NCBI GenBank assembly: GCA_937974175.1
Contig: CALJIG010000042.1
Location: 1 to 64,000 of the forward strand
From: an uncultured Ignavibacteria bacterium
GTDB taxonomy: Bacteria > Bacteroidota > Ignavibacteria > Tepidaquicellales > Tepidaquicellaceae
DNA: 64,000 nucleotides
Direction of reading: 5' to 3'
The notes beneath the pieces are model-generated. The model saw only the letters and a list, made by a program, of their open reading frames with translations. It was not told the origin of the DNA and did no database searches. Numbering within the stretch: position 1 is the first letter of the stretch; each line of letters starts with the position of its first letter. Shown here piece by piece: positions 57,747 to 64,000 of the stretch. Both the position numbers and the translations under genes were made by a program.

Positions 57747-58445
57747 GTGAAAGACTATCAGGCAGAGAACTTAAAACTGCTAAAAAACGATATATTTGAG
57801 GTTTGTAAAAGGGTTGGGAGAAATGTTGACGAGATAAAGCTTATTGCTGTTAGCAAAACTTTTCCTGTTGAAGACATTTTAACGGTTTTTAATGCCGGAC
57901 AGATTGATTTCGGCGAAAACAAGCCGCAGGAAATGAAAGAGAAATACGATGAGTTAAGCTATAAGAATATCCGGTGGCATATGATTGGTCATTTACAGAC
58001 CAATAAAGTAAAGTACATAGCCGATTACGTTTATTTGATTCACAGTGTCGACAGTGAAAAGCTTGCCGAGGAAATCCAAAGGCAGGCAGAAAAAAGAAAT
58101 AAGGTTTTAGATATTCTAGTTCAGGTAAATACAAGTGATGAGATGCAAAAGTCGGGAGTTGATCCGGATAAAACAGAAAATCTTTGCAGATATGTTTCAG
58201 GCTTAAGCAATGTTCGTTTATGCGGACTTATGACTATAGGAAAATTTACAGATGATAAAAATATCATCAGAGGAAATTTTAAGGATTTAAAAAATCTTTA
58301 CGATGAATTAAAAACATCATTTCCGGATTTCAAATATTTATCAATGGGAATGACTTCCGACTACGAAATAGCAATTGAAGAAGGCGCAAACCTTCTGAGA
58401 ATAGGAAGCGCAATCTTTGGCAAAAGAGAATACGAAATTACGTAG
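57747..58445 (+). CDS. yggS: YggS/PLPBP-family PLP-binding protein
   Basis: 232 aa, GTG start. The PLP lysine is Lys37 in LIAVSKTFPVEDI; WHMIGHLQTNKVKYI, LVQVNTSDEMQKSG, GLMTIGKF and LSMGMTSDYEIAIEEGANLLRIGSAIFG complete the family. These single-domain fold-III proteins buffer pyridoxal phosphate and have no known enzyme activity. divIVA starts 27 bases after the stop; the same order (ylmE then divIVA) occurs in the division clusters of Firmicutes and Actinobacteria. Confidence 0.94.
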   Translation: MKDYQAENLKLLKNDIFEVCKRVGRNVDEIKLIAVSKTFPVEDILTVFNAGQIDFGENKPQEMKEKYDELSYKNIRWHMIGHLQTNKVKYIADYVYLIHSVDSEKLAEEIQRQAEKRNKVLDILVQVNTSDEMQKSGVDPDKTENLCRYVSGLSNVRLCGLMTIGKFTDDKNIIRGNFKDLKNLYDELKTSFPDFKYLSMGMTSDYEIAIEEGANLLRIGSAIFGKREYEIT

Positions 58446-58472
58446 TTCATTCTACAATTTAAAATTTAATTT

Positions 58473-59090
58473 ATGAACATTAAAGCTGCTGAAATAAGGA
58501 AGAAAGATTTTAAAAAATCTTTCCGTGGTTACGACCCCAACGAAGTGGAAGCTTTTTTAGATACAGTGAGCTCTCACTATGAAAAGCTTGTGCTCGAAAT
58601 AGCAACTTTAAATAACAGAGTTAAATCCCTTACATCAGATATCGAAGTTTATAAAGAGAATGAAGTCAATCTGCAGAAAGCGATTGTCCGGGCTCAGGAT
58701 ATAGGCGAAGAAATTTTAGAGAACTCTAAAAAACGCGCGCAAAATATTGTACGTGAAGCGGAGTTAAATGCTCAGAAAGTAAAACAGAATTTTGAAGAAG
58801 ATATAATGAATCAGCGCGCAGAGCTTGAAGAGATAAAATTGAAGAATGATAAGATGATTGAAGATACAAAAATGTTTCTTATGGATAAGCTTACAGAGCT
58901 TGAAGATTATATCAAGAATAAAAGAATTTATAAGATGGAACTTGCAAATCCCAAGATGTTAGATGCAGAAGAAAAGACCGATATAGAAATTTCACCGACA
59001 GAAAAAATCACAGTCAATACAGCAGCAGGCAATCTCACAGATTTCGGTCTGACCTCCAGACCTTTCGACGAGAACTTCGAAGTAAAATAA
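58473..59090 (+). CDS. DivIVA-domain protein
   Basis: 205 aa. The N-terminal DivIVA lipid-binding domain is clear: IRKKDFKKSFRGYDPNEVEAFLDTVSSHYEKL (about 8-39). A long coiled coil follows (about 40-150, with NNRVKSLTSDIEVYKENEVNLQKAIVRAQDIGEEILENSKKRAQ), then a short acidic tail. In Gram-positive bacteria DivIVA marks curved membranes at poles and septa; in this lineage the role is uncharacterised. It lies between yggS and the purine nucleoside phosphorylase gene and ends with its own terminator at 59118. Confidence 0.9.
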   Translation: MNIKAAEIRKKDFKKSFRGYDPNEVEAFLDTVSSHYEKLVLEIATLNNRVKSLTSDIEVYKENEVNLQKAIVRAQDIGEEILENSKKRAQNIVREAELNAQKVKQNFEEDIMNQRAELEEIKLKNDKMIEDTKMFLMDKLTELEDYIKNKRIYKMELANPKMLDAEEKTDIEISPTEKITVNTAAGNLTDFGLTSRPFDENFEVK

Positions 59091-59117
59091 TTTTTTCAAT
59101 TAGAATTTTTTAAGATC

Positions 59118-59152
59118 GACCTGATAGCATTATACTGTCAGGTCTATTTTTT
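59118..59152 (+). terminator. Terminator after divIVA
   Basis: GACCTGA (59118-59124) pairs with TCAGGTC (59138-59144), 13-nt loop, then TATTTTTT. Confidence 0.8.
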
Positions 59153-59166
59153 AGAAACGTATAGCA

Positions 59167-59967
59167 ATGAACTTTAGACATACTGAAGCTTTAGATTACA
59201 TTAAAAAAATCGCAGGCGATAAATATGATGTAGGTATTATTCTTGGCACAGGCCTGGGCGGACTTGTAAAAGAGATAAAAATAAAACACGCAATTCCATA
59301 TTCCGATATACCGAATTTTCCCGTATCAACAGTAGAATCCCATTCAGGCAAATTAATTTTCGGAGAACTCTCCGGGAAAAAAATTGTAGCCATGCAGGGA
59401 AGATTTCACTATTACGAAGGATATTCCCATGCAGATGTAGTATTTCCCGTTTTGGTTTTGCACGCTCTTGGAATAAAATCTCTTCTTGTATCAAATGCAT
59501 GCGGCGGCTTGAATCCCACATTCAGAAGAACAGATTTAATGATAATCTCCGGTCATATTAATATGCATCACACTTCTCCATTGATAAATTTTCAGGGGAA
59601 GAGTGCAGGACGCGCACAGAATTTTTATTCTAAAAAATTAATTAAGCTTGCAGAAGATATCGCGCTTGAAAACGGAATCGATGTTCAGAAGGGTGTTTAT
59701 CTTGTTGTGCAGGGACCAAATCTTGAAACTGTAGCTGAGTATAGGATGACCCGCAAGCTCGGCGGAGATGTCGTTGGCATGTCAACAGTTCCTGAAGTTT
59801 TGGCAGCATCTGAGCTCGGTGTTGAATGTCTCGGACTATCAATTATAACAGATGAAGGTTTTCCTGATACATTAAAGGTTGCTTCGCACCATGAAATTGT
59901 TGAAGCTGCAAACTTAGCCGAACCTAAATTAACTTTATTAACAAAAAAATTAGTTGAGAGACTTTAG
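59167..59967 (+). CDS. Purine-nucleoside phosphorylase (PNP-I)
   Basis: 266 aa, trimeric PNP family. Phosphate loop GTGLGGL (27-33), VESHSGKL, QGRFHYYEGY with His81, SNACGGLNP and the nucleoside-binding GPNLETVAEYRM with the key Glu are all intact. The purine-site motif reads SIITDEGFPD with Asp where mammalian PNP has Asn, a variant I recall from other Bacteroidota PNPs and one that may broaden base specificity. It cleaves purine (deoxy)nucleosides to base and (deoxy)ribose 1-phosphate. A degenerate paralogue starts 48 bases after the stop. Confidence 0.93.
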   Translation: MNFRHTEALDYIKKIAGDKYDVGIILGTGLGGLVKEIKIKHAIPYSDIPNFPVSTVESHSGKLIFGELSGKKIVAMQGRFHYYEGYSHADVVFPVLVLHALGIKSLLVSNACGGLNPTFRRTDLMIISGHINMHHTSPLINFQGKSAGRAQNFYSKKLIKLAEDIALENGIDVQKGVYLVVQGPNLETVAEYRMTRKLGGDVVGMSTVPEVLAASELGVECLGLSIITDEGFPDTLKVASHHEIVEAANLAEPKLTLLTKKLVERL

Positions 59968-60015
59968 TTTAAATTATTTACGCGTCCTCAATAATTATAG
60001 CAAACACAAAAACAA

Positions 60016-60852
60016 ATGACTGAACAAAGAGAAAGAATAAAGCAATCAGTTGATTATATAAAAAGTGTAATGCCGAAGGGCTTTTCTGCGGATACTGCTA
60101 TCTACACAGAAGAAAATTTCAATATCAGCGATTTAAAAGAACTCGGCAAAATAAAAGCATCTGATATTCCTCCTGCATTTGAAGGCGGAAATAACCAAAA
60201 CTCAAAATTTATTCTCGGAAAGCTTAACGGCAAAAATGTAATAGTCGTAAAAGGCAGATTCCATTTTTATGACGGATATAAGATGAGAGATATTGGGCAC
60301 GTAATTTACGTTTTGAAATCTCTTGGCGTTAAAAAATTAATTACAGTTGATGAAGTCGGGCATTTAAATCCAAGATTTTCCACGGGTGAAATTGCTTTTA
60401 TCTACGACCACATAAATCTGATGGGAGATAATCCTCTTATCGGAAAAAATGATGATGAGTTAGGAGTAAGATTCCCTGATATGAGTAACGCTTATGACAG
60501 AAATCTTTATTCAAAAGTTTACAAAATTTTACAGGATAATAAAGTAAGAATTAACGAAGCTATTTATGTCGGCACAACAGGACCTGAAAGCGAAACAGAT
60601 GCTGAAGCAAGATTCTACAGAGAGATTGGCGGAGATGTAGTCGGCTACTCAACGGCAGCGGAAAATATAACTGCAGTGCACTGCGGAATGAAACATATCG
60701 CTTTAGGATTAATCACCCGCGATTTAGTTGCAGATAAAATGATGGAAGATTCAAGAAATGATGCTGAGAGAACTAAAGACAAGAAAAAAGCGTTATCAAC
60801 TGCATCTGCAATTGCAGGGAAAATTATAAAGGACATTGTCAAAAACATTTAA
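60016..60852 (+). CDS. Divergent PNP paralogue with degenerate active site
   Basis: 278 aa, clearly homologous to the upstream PNP over its whole length: KGRFHFYDGYKMRDIGHVIYVLKSLGVKKLI, HLNPRF, DHINLMGDNPLIG, GTTGPESETDAEARFYREIGGDVVGYSTAAENITAVHCGMKHIALGLIT. But the N-terminal GTGLGG phosphate loop is replaced (AIYTEENFNISDLKEL), SNACGGLNP has become VDEVGHLNP, and the purine-site SIITDEG has become GLITRDL. The catalytic-type His (HFYDGY) and Glu (GPESET) remain. It may have lost phosphorolysis or changed substrate, or act as a regulatory partner. Its stop overlaps the ytxJ ATG by one base (TAATG). Confidence 0.85.
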   Translation: MTEQRERIKQSVDYIKSVMPKGFSADTAIYTEENFNISDLKELGKIKASDIPPAFEGGNNQNSKFILGKLNGKNVIVVKGRFHFYDGYKMRDIGHVIYVLKSLGVKKLITVDEVGHLNPRFSTGEIAFIYDHINLMGDNPLIGKNDDELGVRFPDMSNAYDRNLYSKVYKILQDNKVRINEAIYVGTTGPESETDAEARFYREIGGDVVGYSTAAENITAVHCGMKHIALGLITRDLVADKMMEDSRNDAERTKDKKKALSTASAIAGKIIKDIVKNI

Positions 60853-61199
60853 TGAATTGGAAACTGTTAACTACTGAAGAAGAGATACAAAGTATTATTG
60901 AACACAGCGAAACAAAACCAGTTTTAATTTTTAAGTACAGCGGAAGATGTTCTATCTGCGATAGAGTGCAGGATATACTGGAATCTGAATGGAGCGAAAA
61001 CGAATCTGACAACGAAATGAAAATTACTCCATACTTTCTTGATCTGATAAGATACAGGAATGTATCTAATGCCGTTGCGAGAAAATTTAATGTGATGCAT
61101 GAATCACCTCAGGTACTTGTAATAAAAAACGGAAAAGTTGTTTATACTGAATCGCACGGATATATAAGGTTTGAAGACATCTTAAAATCAATAAACTAA
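60852..61199 (+). CDS. ytxJ: Bacillithiol-system redox protein YtxJ, CxxC variant
   Basis: 115 aa, thioredoxin-like fold of the YtxJ (DUF2847) family, proposed to remove bacillithiol from protein mixed disulfides. The pattern KPVLIFKYSGRCSICDRVQDILESEW, FLDLIRYRNVSNAVARKFNVMHESPQVLVIKNGKVVYTESHGYI matches YtxJ throughout. The active site here is C33-S-I-C36, a CxxC pair, whereas Firmicutes YtxJ normally reads CSIS with a single Cys. The gene is translationally coupled to the PNP paralogue and 21 bases before the truncated ALDH gene. It supports use of bacillithiol with bshA at 56329. Confidence 0.88.
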   Translation: MNWKLLTTEEEIQSIIEHSETKPVLIFKYSGRCSICDRVQDILESEWSENESDNEMKITPYFLDLIRYRNVSNAVARKFNVMHESPQVLVIKNGKVVYTESHGYIRFEDILKSIN

Positions 61200-61220
61200 A
61201 AAGTTTAACATAATAATTTT

Positions 61221-62093
61221 ATGGAAACAAGATTAGCAATCCCAAAGATGTACAAGCTATTCATAGGCGGAAAATTTGCCCGTACTGAGTCAGAAAGATA
61301 TCTTGAAGTATTTGATGCAGATAATAACAAGCTTTGCAATATTTCACGTTCATCAAGAAAAGATGTGCGTAATGCAGTTGTAGCTGCAAGAGCAGGATTC
61401 GCATCGTGGAACGGAAAAACTCCCTATGAAAGAGGACAGATTTTTTACCGTCTTGCTGAAATGCTTGAAAGCGGCGTAGGAAAATTTGTTGATGAAGTTA
61501 TTATTTCAACAGGCTGCACTCCGCAGCAGGCTTGCGATGAAGTAAGCGTTGCAATCGATAGAATTATTTTTTATGCAGGTCTTTGTGATAAATATGTACA
61601 GCTTTCAGGAACAGTAAATCCTGTGCAGGCAGGATATTTTAATTTTTCAATTCCTGAACCTACAGGTATTGTAGGAATTATTTTACCTGATACATTAAGC
61701 TTTTTACCAATGATTTCAAGAATTCTCCCTGTGCTTGCATCGGGAAATTCATGTATTATTCTTGCAAATGAAAAATATCCGTTACCGGCATTGAGCTTCT
61801 CAGAAGTTATTGCAACCAGCGATTTTCCTTCAGGCTCAATAAACATTCTTACCGGTTCTAAAAAAGAATTAGTATCGCATCTGGCAGGACACATGGATGT
61901 GAATGCAATTGATTACTCTGCAGACGGAACAGATTACAAAAAACAAATTCAGGAACTTTGCGCTAACAACGTTAAGCGCGGAAATTATATAGCTGCAAAC
62001 TGGGACTGGTACAACGACGAACTCAATGAAACTGTTAAAGACATTGAGAAGTTTACAGAGACAAAGACAGTCTGGCATACAATGGGCAACTAA
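61221..62093 (+). CDS. Truncated aldehyde dehydrogenase-like protein without catalytic Cys
   Basis: 290 aa, against 480-500 for full ALDHs. The N-terminal cofactor half is recognisable (KLFIGGKFARTESERYLEVFDADN, AVVAARAGFASWNGKTPYERGQIFYRLAEML, PEPTGIVGIILPDTLSFLPMISRILPVLASGNSCIILANEK, PSGSINILTG), but the chain ends before the region holding the catalytic Cys; only ~45 residues with no ALDH motif follow. It is a clean open frame, and I see no continuation downstream, so this is not a simple frameshift. Truncated ALDH partners occur beside nucleoside/deoxyribose catabolic genes in other bacteria. Here it follows PNP, PNP-like and ytxJ, so a regulatory or scaffold role in that pathway is an inference. 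Confidence 0.87.
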   Translation: METRLAIPKMYKLFIGGKFARTESERYLEVFDADNNKLCNISRSSRKDVRNAVVAARAGFASWNGKTPYERGQIFYRLAEMLESGVGKFVDEVIISTGCTPQQACDEVSVAIDRIIFYAGLCDKYVQLSGTVNPVQAGYFNFSIPEPTGIVGIILPDTLSFLPMISRILPVLASGNSCIILANEKYPLPALSFSEVIATSDFPSGSINILTGSKKELVSHLAGHMDVNAIDYSADGTDYKKQIQELCANNVKRGNYIAANWDWYNDELNETVKDIEKFTETKTVWHTMGN

Positions 62094-62144
62094 TCAAAGT
62101 TATAACTATTAACACCTTCTTTTTATAAATTAATTTGTTTTTTT

Positions 62145-63221
62145 TTGAAACCACGAAAATTATTATTTTTTGTTATTGCTCTGCTATGTATAAGCAGCAG
62201 CGTATTCTCCCAGGTAAACAACAAAAAGCTTGCAACTACTCCTTACACTATTGAAGCAGGAAGTTTAACCGATGCAGATGCAGCCTTACAGGATTATCTT
62301 CTGGACAGGTTCGCAATTCTTAGCGATAAATGGCTTGCAGATATTACTGCAACGCAAAAAGTAGTACAGTTGAATGATTCGACAAAGCCTGATGTACTTT
62401 ATAAAGTAACGTATCAGGTCCCGACCAGCTTTTTAGTTGATACGGCAAAAATTTTATGGGAGCTGAACATTCCTCAGTTTGAATCGCATATCTTCCAGCT
62501 GCACGGTCAGGATACTATTTACATTGATACATGGCCAAACGTTGTAGGAAGAGTAACAGATAAAACCTATACAGGAAATTATAATGCATTCAGAATAAGG
62601 AACTGGCCTTCATGGAAAGACCCTGATCCTGCAAAAAAAGATGTAGAAGCAACTCCACCCGGACCGGGAAATCCACTGGGACTTTTTGTAGTTCATTATG
62701 ATGAACGCTCTTTAAGATATTTCCATGGTACAAATAAACCGGGCGTTCTTAAGAAAGAAATGAGATATGAATCGCATGGATGTGTAAGAAATGACAACGA
62801 CAATATAAAAAAGATGAAGGAGTTTATTCTTAAGAGAGTTGTTAAGTCTAAAGATTTAACAGGCTGGGTTAAGAGTAAAAAATCGATGACTTATGATTTT
62901 GATGAGATTGATAAATTCCCGGTGAGAATTATTTATAAAACTTATGAGCTAAGCCAGGATGACTACGGACATTATATTTCATTCTTTAAAGATATTTATA
63001 AATACGAAGGAAAAGACTTTTCAAAGGATACATGGAATGACCCTTCACTTATGACTTTTACAACTAAAGAAAATATTCTGAACGAATATTACCGTGAGTA
63101 CGGCTGGAATATTCCCAAAGAAAAACTTGATGAGATTGTTGATTATCTATTAAAGAATGGTAAGCAGTACGAGAGATATTATTTTGAAGATCTGCAGGCA
63201 CAATTTTTAACAAATCAATAA
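62145..63221 (+). CDS. L,D-transpeptidase (YkuD family)
   Basis: 358 aa, TTG start. Signal peptide (LLFFVIALLCISSSVFSQ). The YkuD catalytic region is complete: HGTNKPGVLKKEMRYESHGCVRN, with His194, His211 and the nucleophile Cys213 in SHGCVRN. These enzymes make 3-3 crosslinks in peptidoglycan or attach proteins to it in the periplasm. Residues 220-358 add a lysine- and tyrosine-rich C-terminal region that I do not recognise. It is convergent with the lipoprotein gene at 63225; only 3 bases separate the stops. Confidence 0.9.
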   Translation: MKPRKLLFFVIALLCISSSVFSQVNNKKLATTPYTIEAGSLTDADAALQDYLLDRFAILSDKWLADITATQKVVQLNDSTKPDVLYKVTYQVPTSFLVDTAKILWELNIPQFESHIFQLHGQDTIYIDTWPNVVGRVTDKTYTGNYNAFRIRNWPSWKDPDPAKKDVEATPPGPGNPLGLFVVHYDERSLRYFHGTNKPGVLKKEMRYESHGCVRNDNDNIKKMKEFILKRVVKSKDLTGWVKSKKSMTYDFDEIDKFPVRIIYKTYELSQDDYGHYISFFKDIYKYEGKDFSKDTWNDPSLMTFTTKENILNEYYREYGWNIPKEKLDEIVDYLLKNGKQYERYYFEDLQAQFLTNQ

Positions 63222-63224
63222 AGC

Positions 63225-63743
63225 TTAGAAACTTTCATCGCGCCATTTTTTTATCTTCCATTTTGAGTCGGAAGTTTCGCGCACCAGATTCATATCCGCA
63301 AACCCGTTCAGCCTTTCAACGTTGTTCGGGTTAAAGGTAATCGTTAAGTTCAGGCTCCGTCTTACGTTCGTGTTCAAAGAATCTCCATCCTGATACACAA
63401 TATTATTCCAGATAATTTCCAGCTTTTGAGTATTCTGAAACAATCCGCTTGTCGTTCTCATTTCGGTAAACTTATCCCATGAAACATCAAATCCCGAAAC
63501 ATAATCTCTATAGGTAAAAACAAAGTCATCGGCCAGTAATCCGCTGTAAACGGCAGTATCTTTGAAAGTGTATGCATAGCGGAAGTTCTGATAGAGACCT
63601 TCGATTGTTTTCTGGTCAGTGATAATATTTGTTGTGTTCGTAGTGTCGATTTTCGGCGCAAAGATATTCTGGCAGGAAGAAATGAAAAATCCCGCAATCA
63701 GCAGCATTATCCAGATGGAAATATTTTTAAATTTAAAATTCAA
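63225..63743 (-). CDS. Lipoprotein with NTF2-like domain
   Basis: 172 aa, TTG start at 63743. A lipoprotein signal (IWIMLLIAGFFISSC, lipobox Cys24) precedes a domain with NTF2/SnoaL-like features: an initial helix (IEGLYQNFRYAYTFKDTAVYSGLLADDFVFTYRDY), then curved strands and a final strand WKIKKWRDE. No catalytic residues are evident. The start overlaps the stop of the upstream membrane gene by four bases (TTGA), so the pair is probably translationally coupled. Confidence 0.78.
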   Translation of the reverse strand: MNFKFKNISIWIMLLIAGFFISSCQNIFAPKIDTTNTTNIITDQKTIEGLYQNFRYAYTFKDTAVYSGLLADDFVFTYRDYVSGFDVSWDKFTEMRTTSGLFQNTQKLEIIWNNIVYQDGDSLNTNVRRSLNLTITFNPNNVERLNGFADMNLVRETSDSKWKIKKWRDESF

Positions 63744-64000
63744 TCGAAGATTTTTTTAAAAGAAATTACAATTAAGTATAAAGCAGGAGATAACATCATT
63801 ACACCATCAAGCACGAAAGAAAACCAGTAATCAGATTTTGTTTCCTTGCTCCTTTGAAAAAGAAAAAGAAGCAGTGAACCGGGAGCGATAAGAGTAAGTA
63901 CAACTGAACCGCTGTTTCTAAAAATATAAAATACAAGGCTGGATATAAAGAATAAAATAAGACAGATAAAAAACAAAAGCTCAATTTTTTTCTCATCTAA
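63740..64000 (-). CDS. Small membrane protein, probably cut at its 5' end by the window
   Basis: The frame is open from the window edge (starting LDEKKIELLFFICLILFFISSLVFY) to a TGA at 63742-63740. A TTG at 63976 is a possible start, but the upstream codons are coding-like, so the true start may lie outside. It has three hydrophobic segments (FICLILFFISSLVFYIF, SVVLTLIAPGSLLLFLF, VMMLSPALYLIVISF) and a Lys-rich end. Unknown function. It overlaps the next gene by four bases. Confidence 0.6.
   Translation of the reverse strand, partial: LDEKKIELLFFICLILFFISSLVFYIFRNSGSVVLTLIAPGSLLLFLFQRSKETKSDYWFSFVLDGVMMLSPALYLIVISFKKIFD

Noticed and set aside
63799..63996. 65-codon minus-strand frame with an ATG start at the window end
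   Set aside because: It overlaps the 63740-64000 frame, which couples to the next gene by a TTGA overlap and has better membrane-protein composition.

Overview
The window looks like chromosomal DNA from an AT-rich, Gram-negative member of the Bacteroidota/Chlorobi branch, most likely Ignavibacteria or a close relative. Six proteins end in a type IX secretion (T9SS) type A sorting domain with the NPFNPST/NPFNPTT motif that is very common in that group. There are also many lipoprotein and Sec signals, a BshA/YtxJ bacillithiol pair, and rather few clear Shine-Dalgarno sequences. Several genes start with TTG or GTG. I see no rRNA, tRNA, CRISPR array, transposase, integrase or phage gene.

Layout. 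1-9.2 kb holds housekeeping and envelope genes: enoyl-CoA hydratase, aldo/keto reductase, tadA, an M15-like peptidase, HPr, a short-chain polyprenyl synthase and a subtilase. 10.5-15 kb is a core expression block: peroxiredoxin, ribF, rpsO, terminator, pnp, STAS protein, terminator. 15.4-20.4 kb holds a Rieske protein, queG, a Crp/Fnr-type regulator with a palindrome downstream, small membrane and outer-membrane proteins, a TspO-like protein and lipoprotein MsrA. 20.6-36.8 kb is a surface and export region: two paralogous large T9SS cargos, an RND efflux operon with a T9SS-tagged Ycf48-like gene inside it, then two more T9SS cargos, one arylsulfotransferase-like.

36.9-38.9 kb is a cassette built around a membrane-anchored LuxR-type regulator. 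39.1-45.3 kb is a tryptophan/kynurenine catabolic cluster: kynA, an SDR without its catalytic Tyr/Lys, DUF4286 and an ALDH8A1-like dehydrogenase, followed by an AtuA-like protein and an alpha/beta hydrolase. 46.5-56 kb has a DUF389 membrane protein, a 14-repeat FG-GAP T9SS protein, an SDR-type threonine dehydrogenase, an EamA transporter, and a PEGA/PQQ-repeat pair flanked by inverted 38-bp repeats. 56.3-63.2 kb links bshA, yggS and divIVA, a tandem pair of purine nucleoside phosphorylase homologues (the second degenerate), ytxJ, a truncated aldehyde dehydrogenase and an L,D-transpeptidase.

The least explained signal is in the intergenic DNA. Two copies of a ~104-bp element (38906-39008 and 56056-56160) fold on paper into the same cloverleaf: an outer stem plus three hairpins, each closed by a 3-nt loop. 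Most arm sequences differ between copies, yet pairing is kept, and the loops of arms 1 and 3 are mutually complementary in both copies (GAA/TTC and GGA/TCC). Other multi-hairpin elements at 9243, 48725 and 57484 share arms or architecture with them. Functions are from sequence recognition alone; no search or folding program was run.
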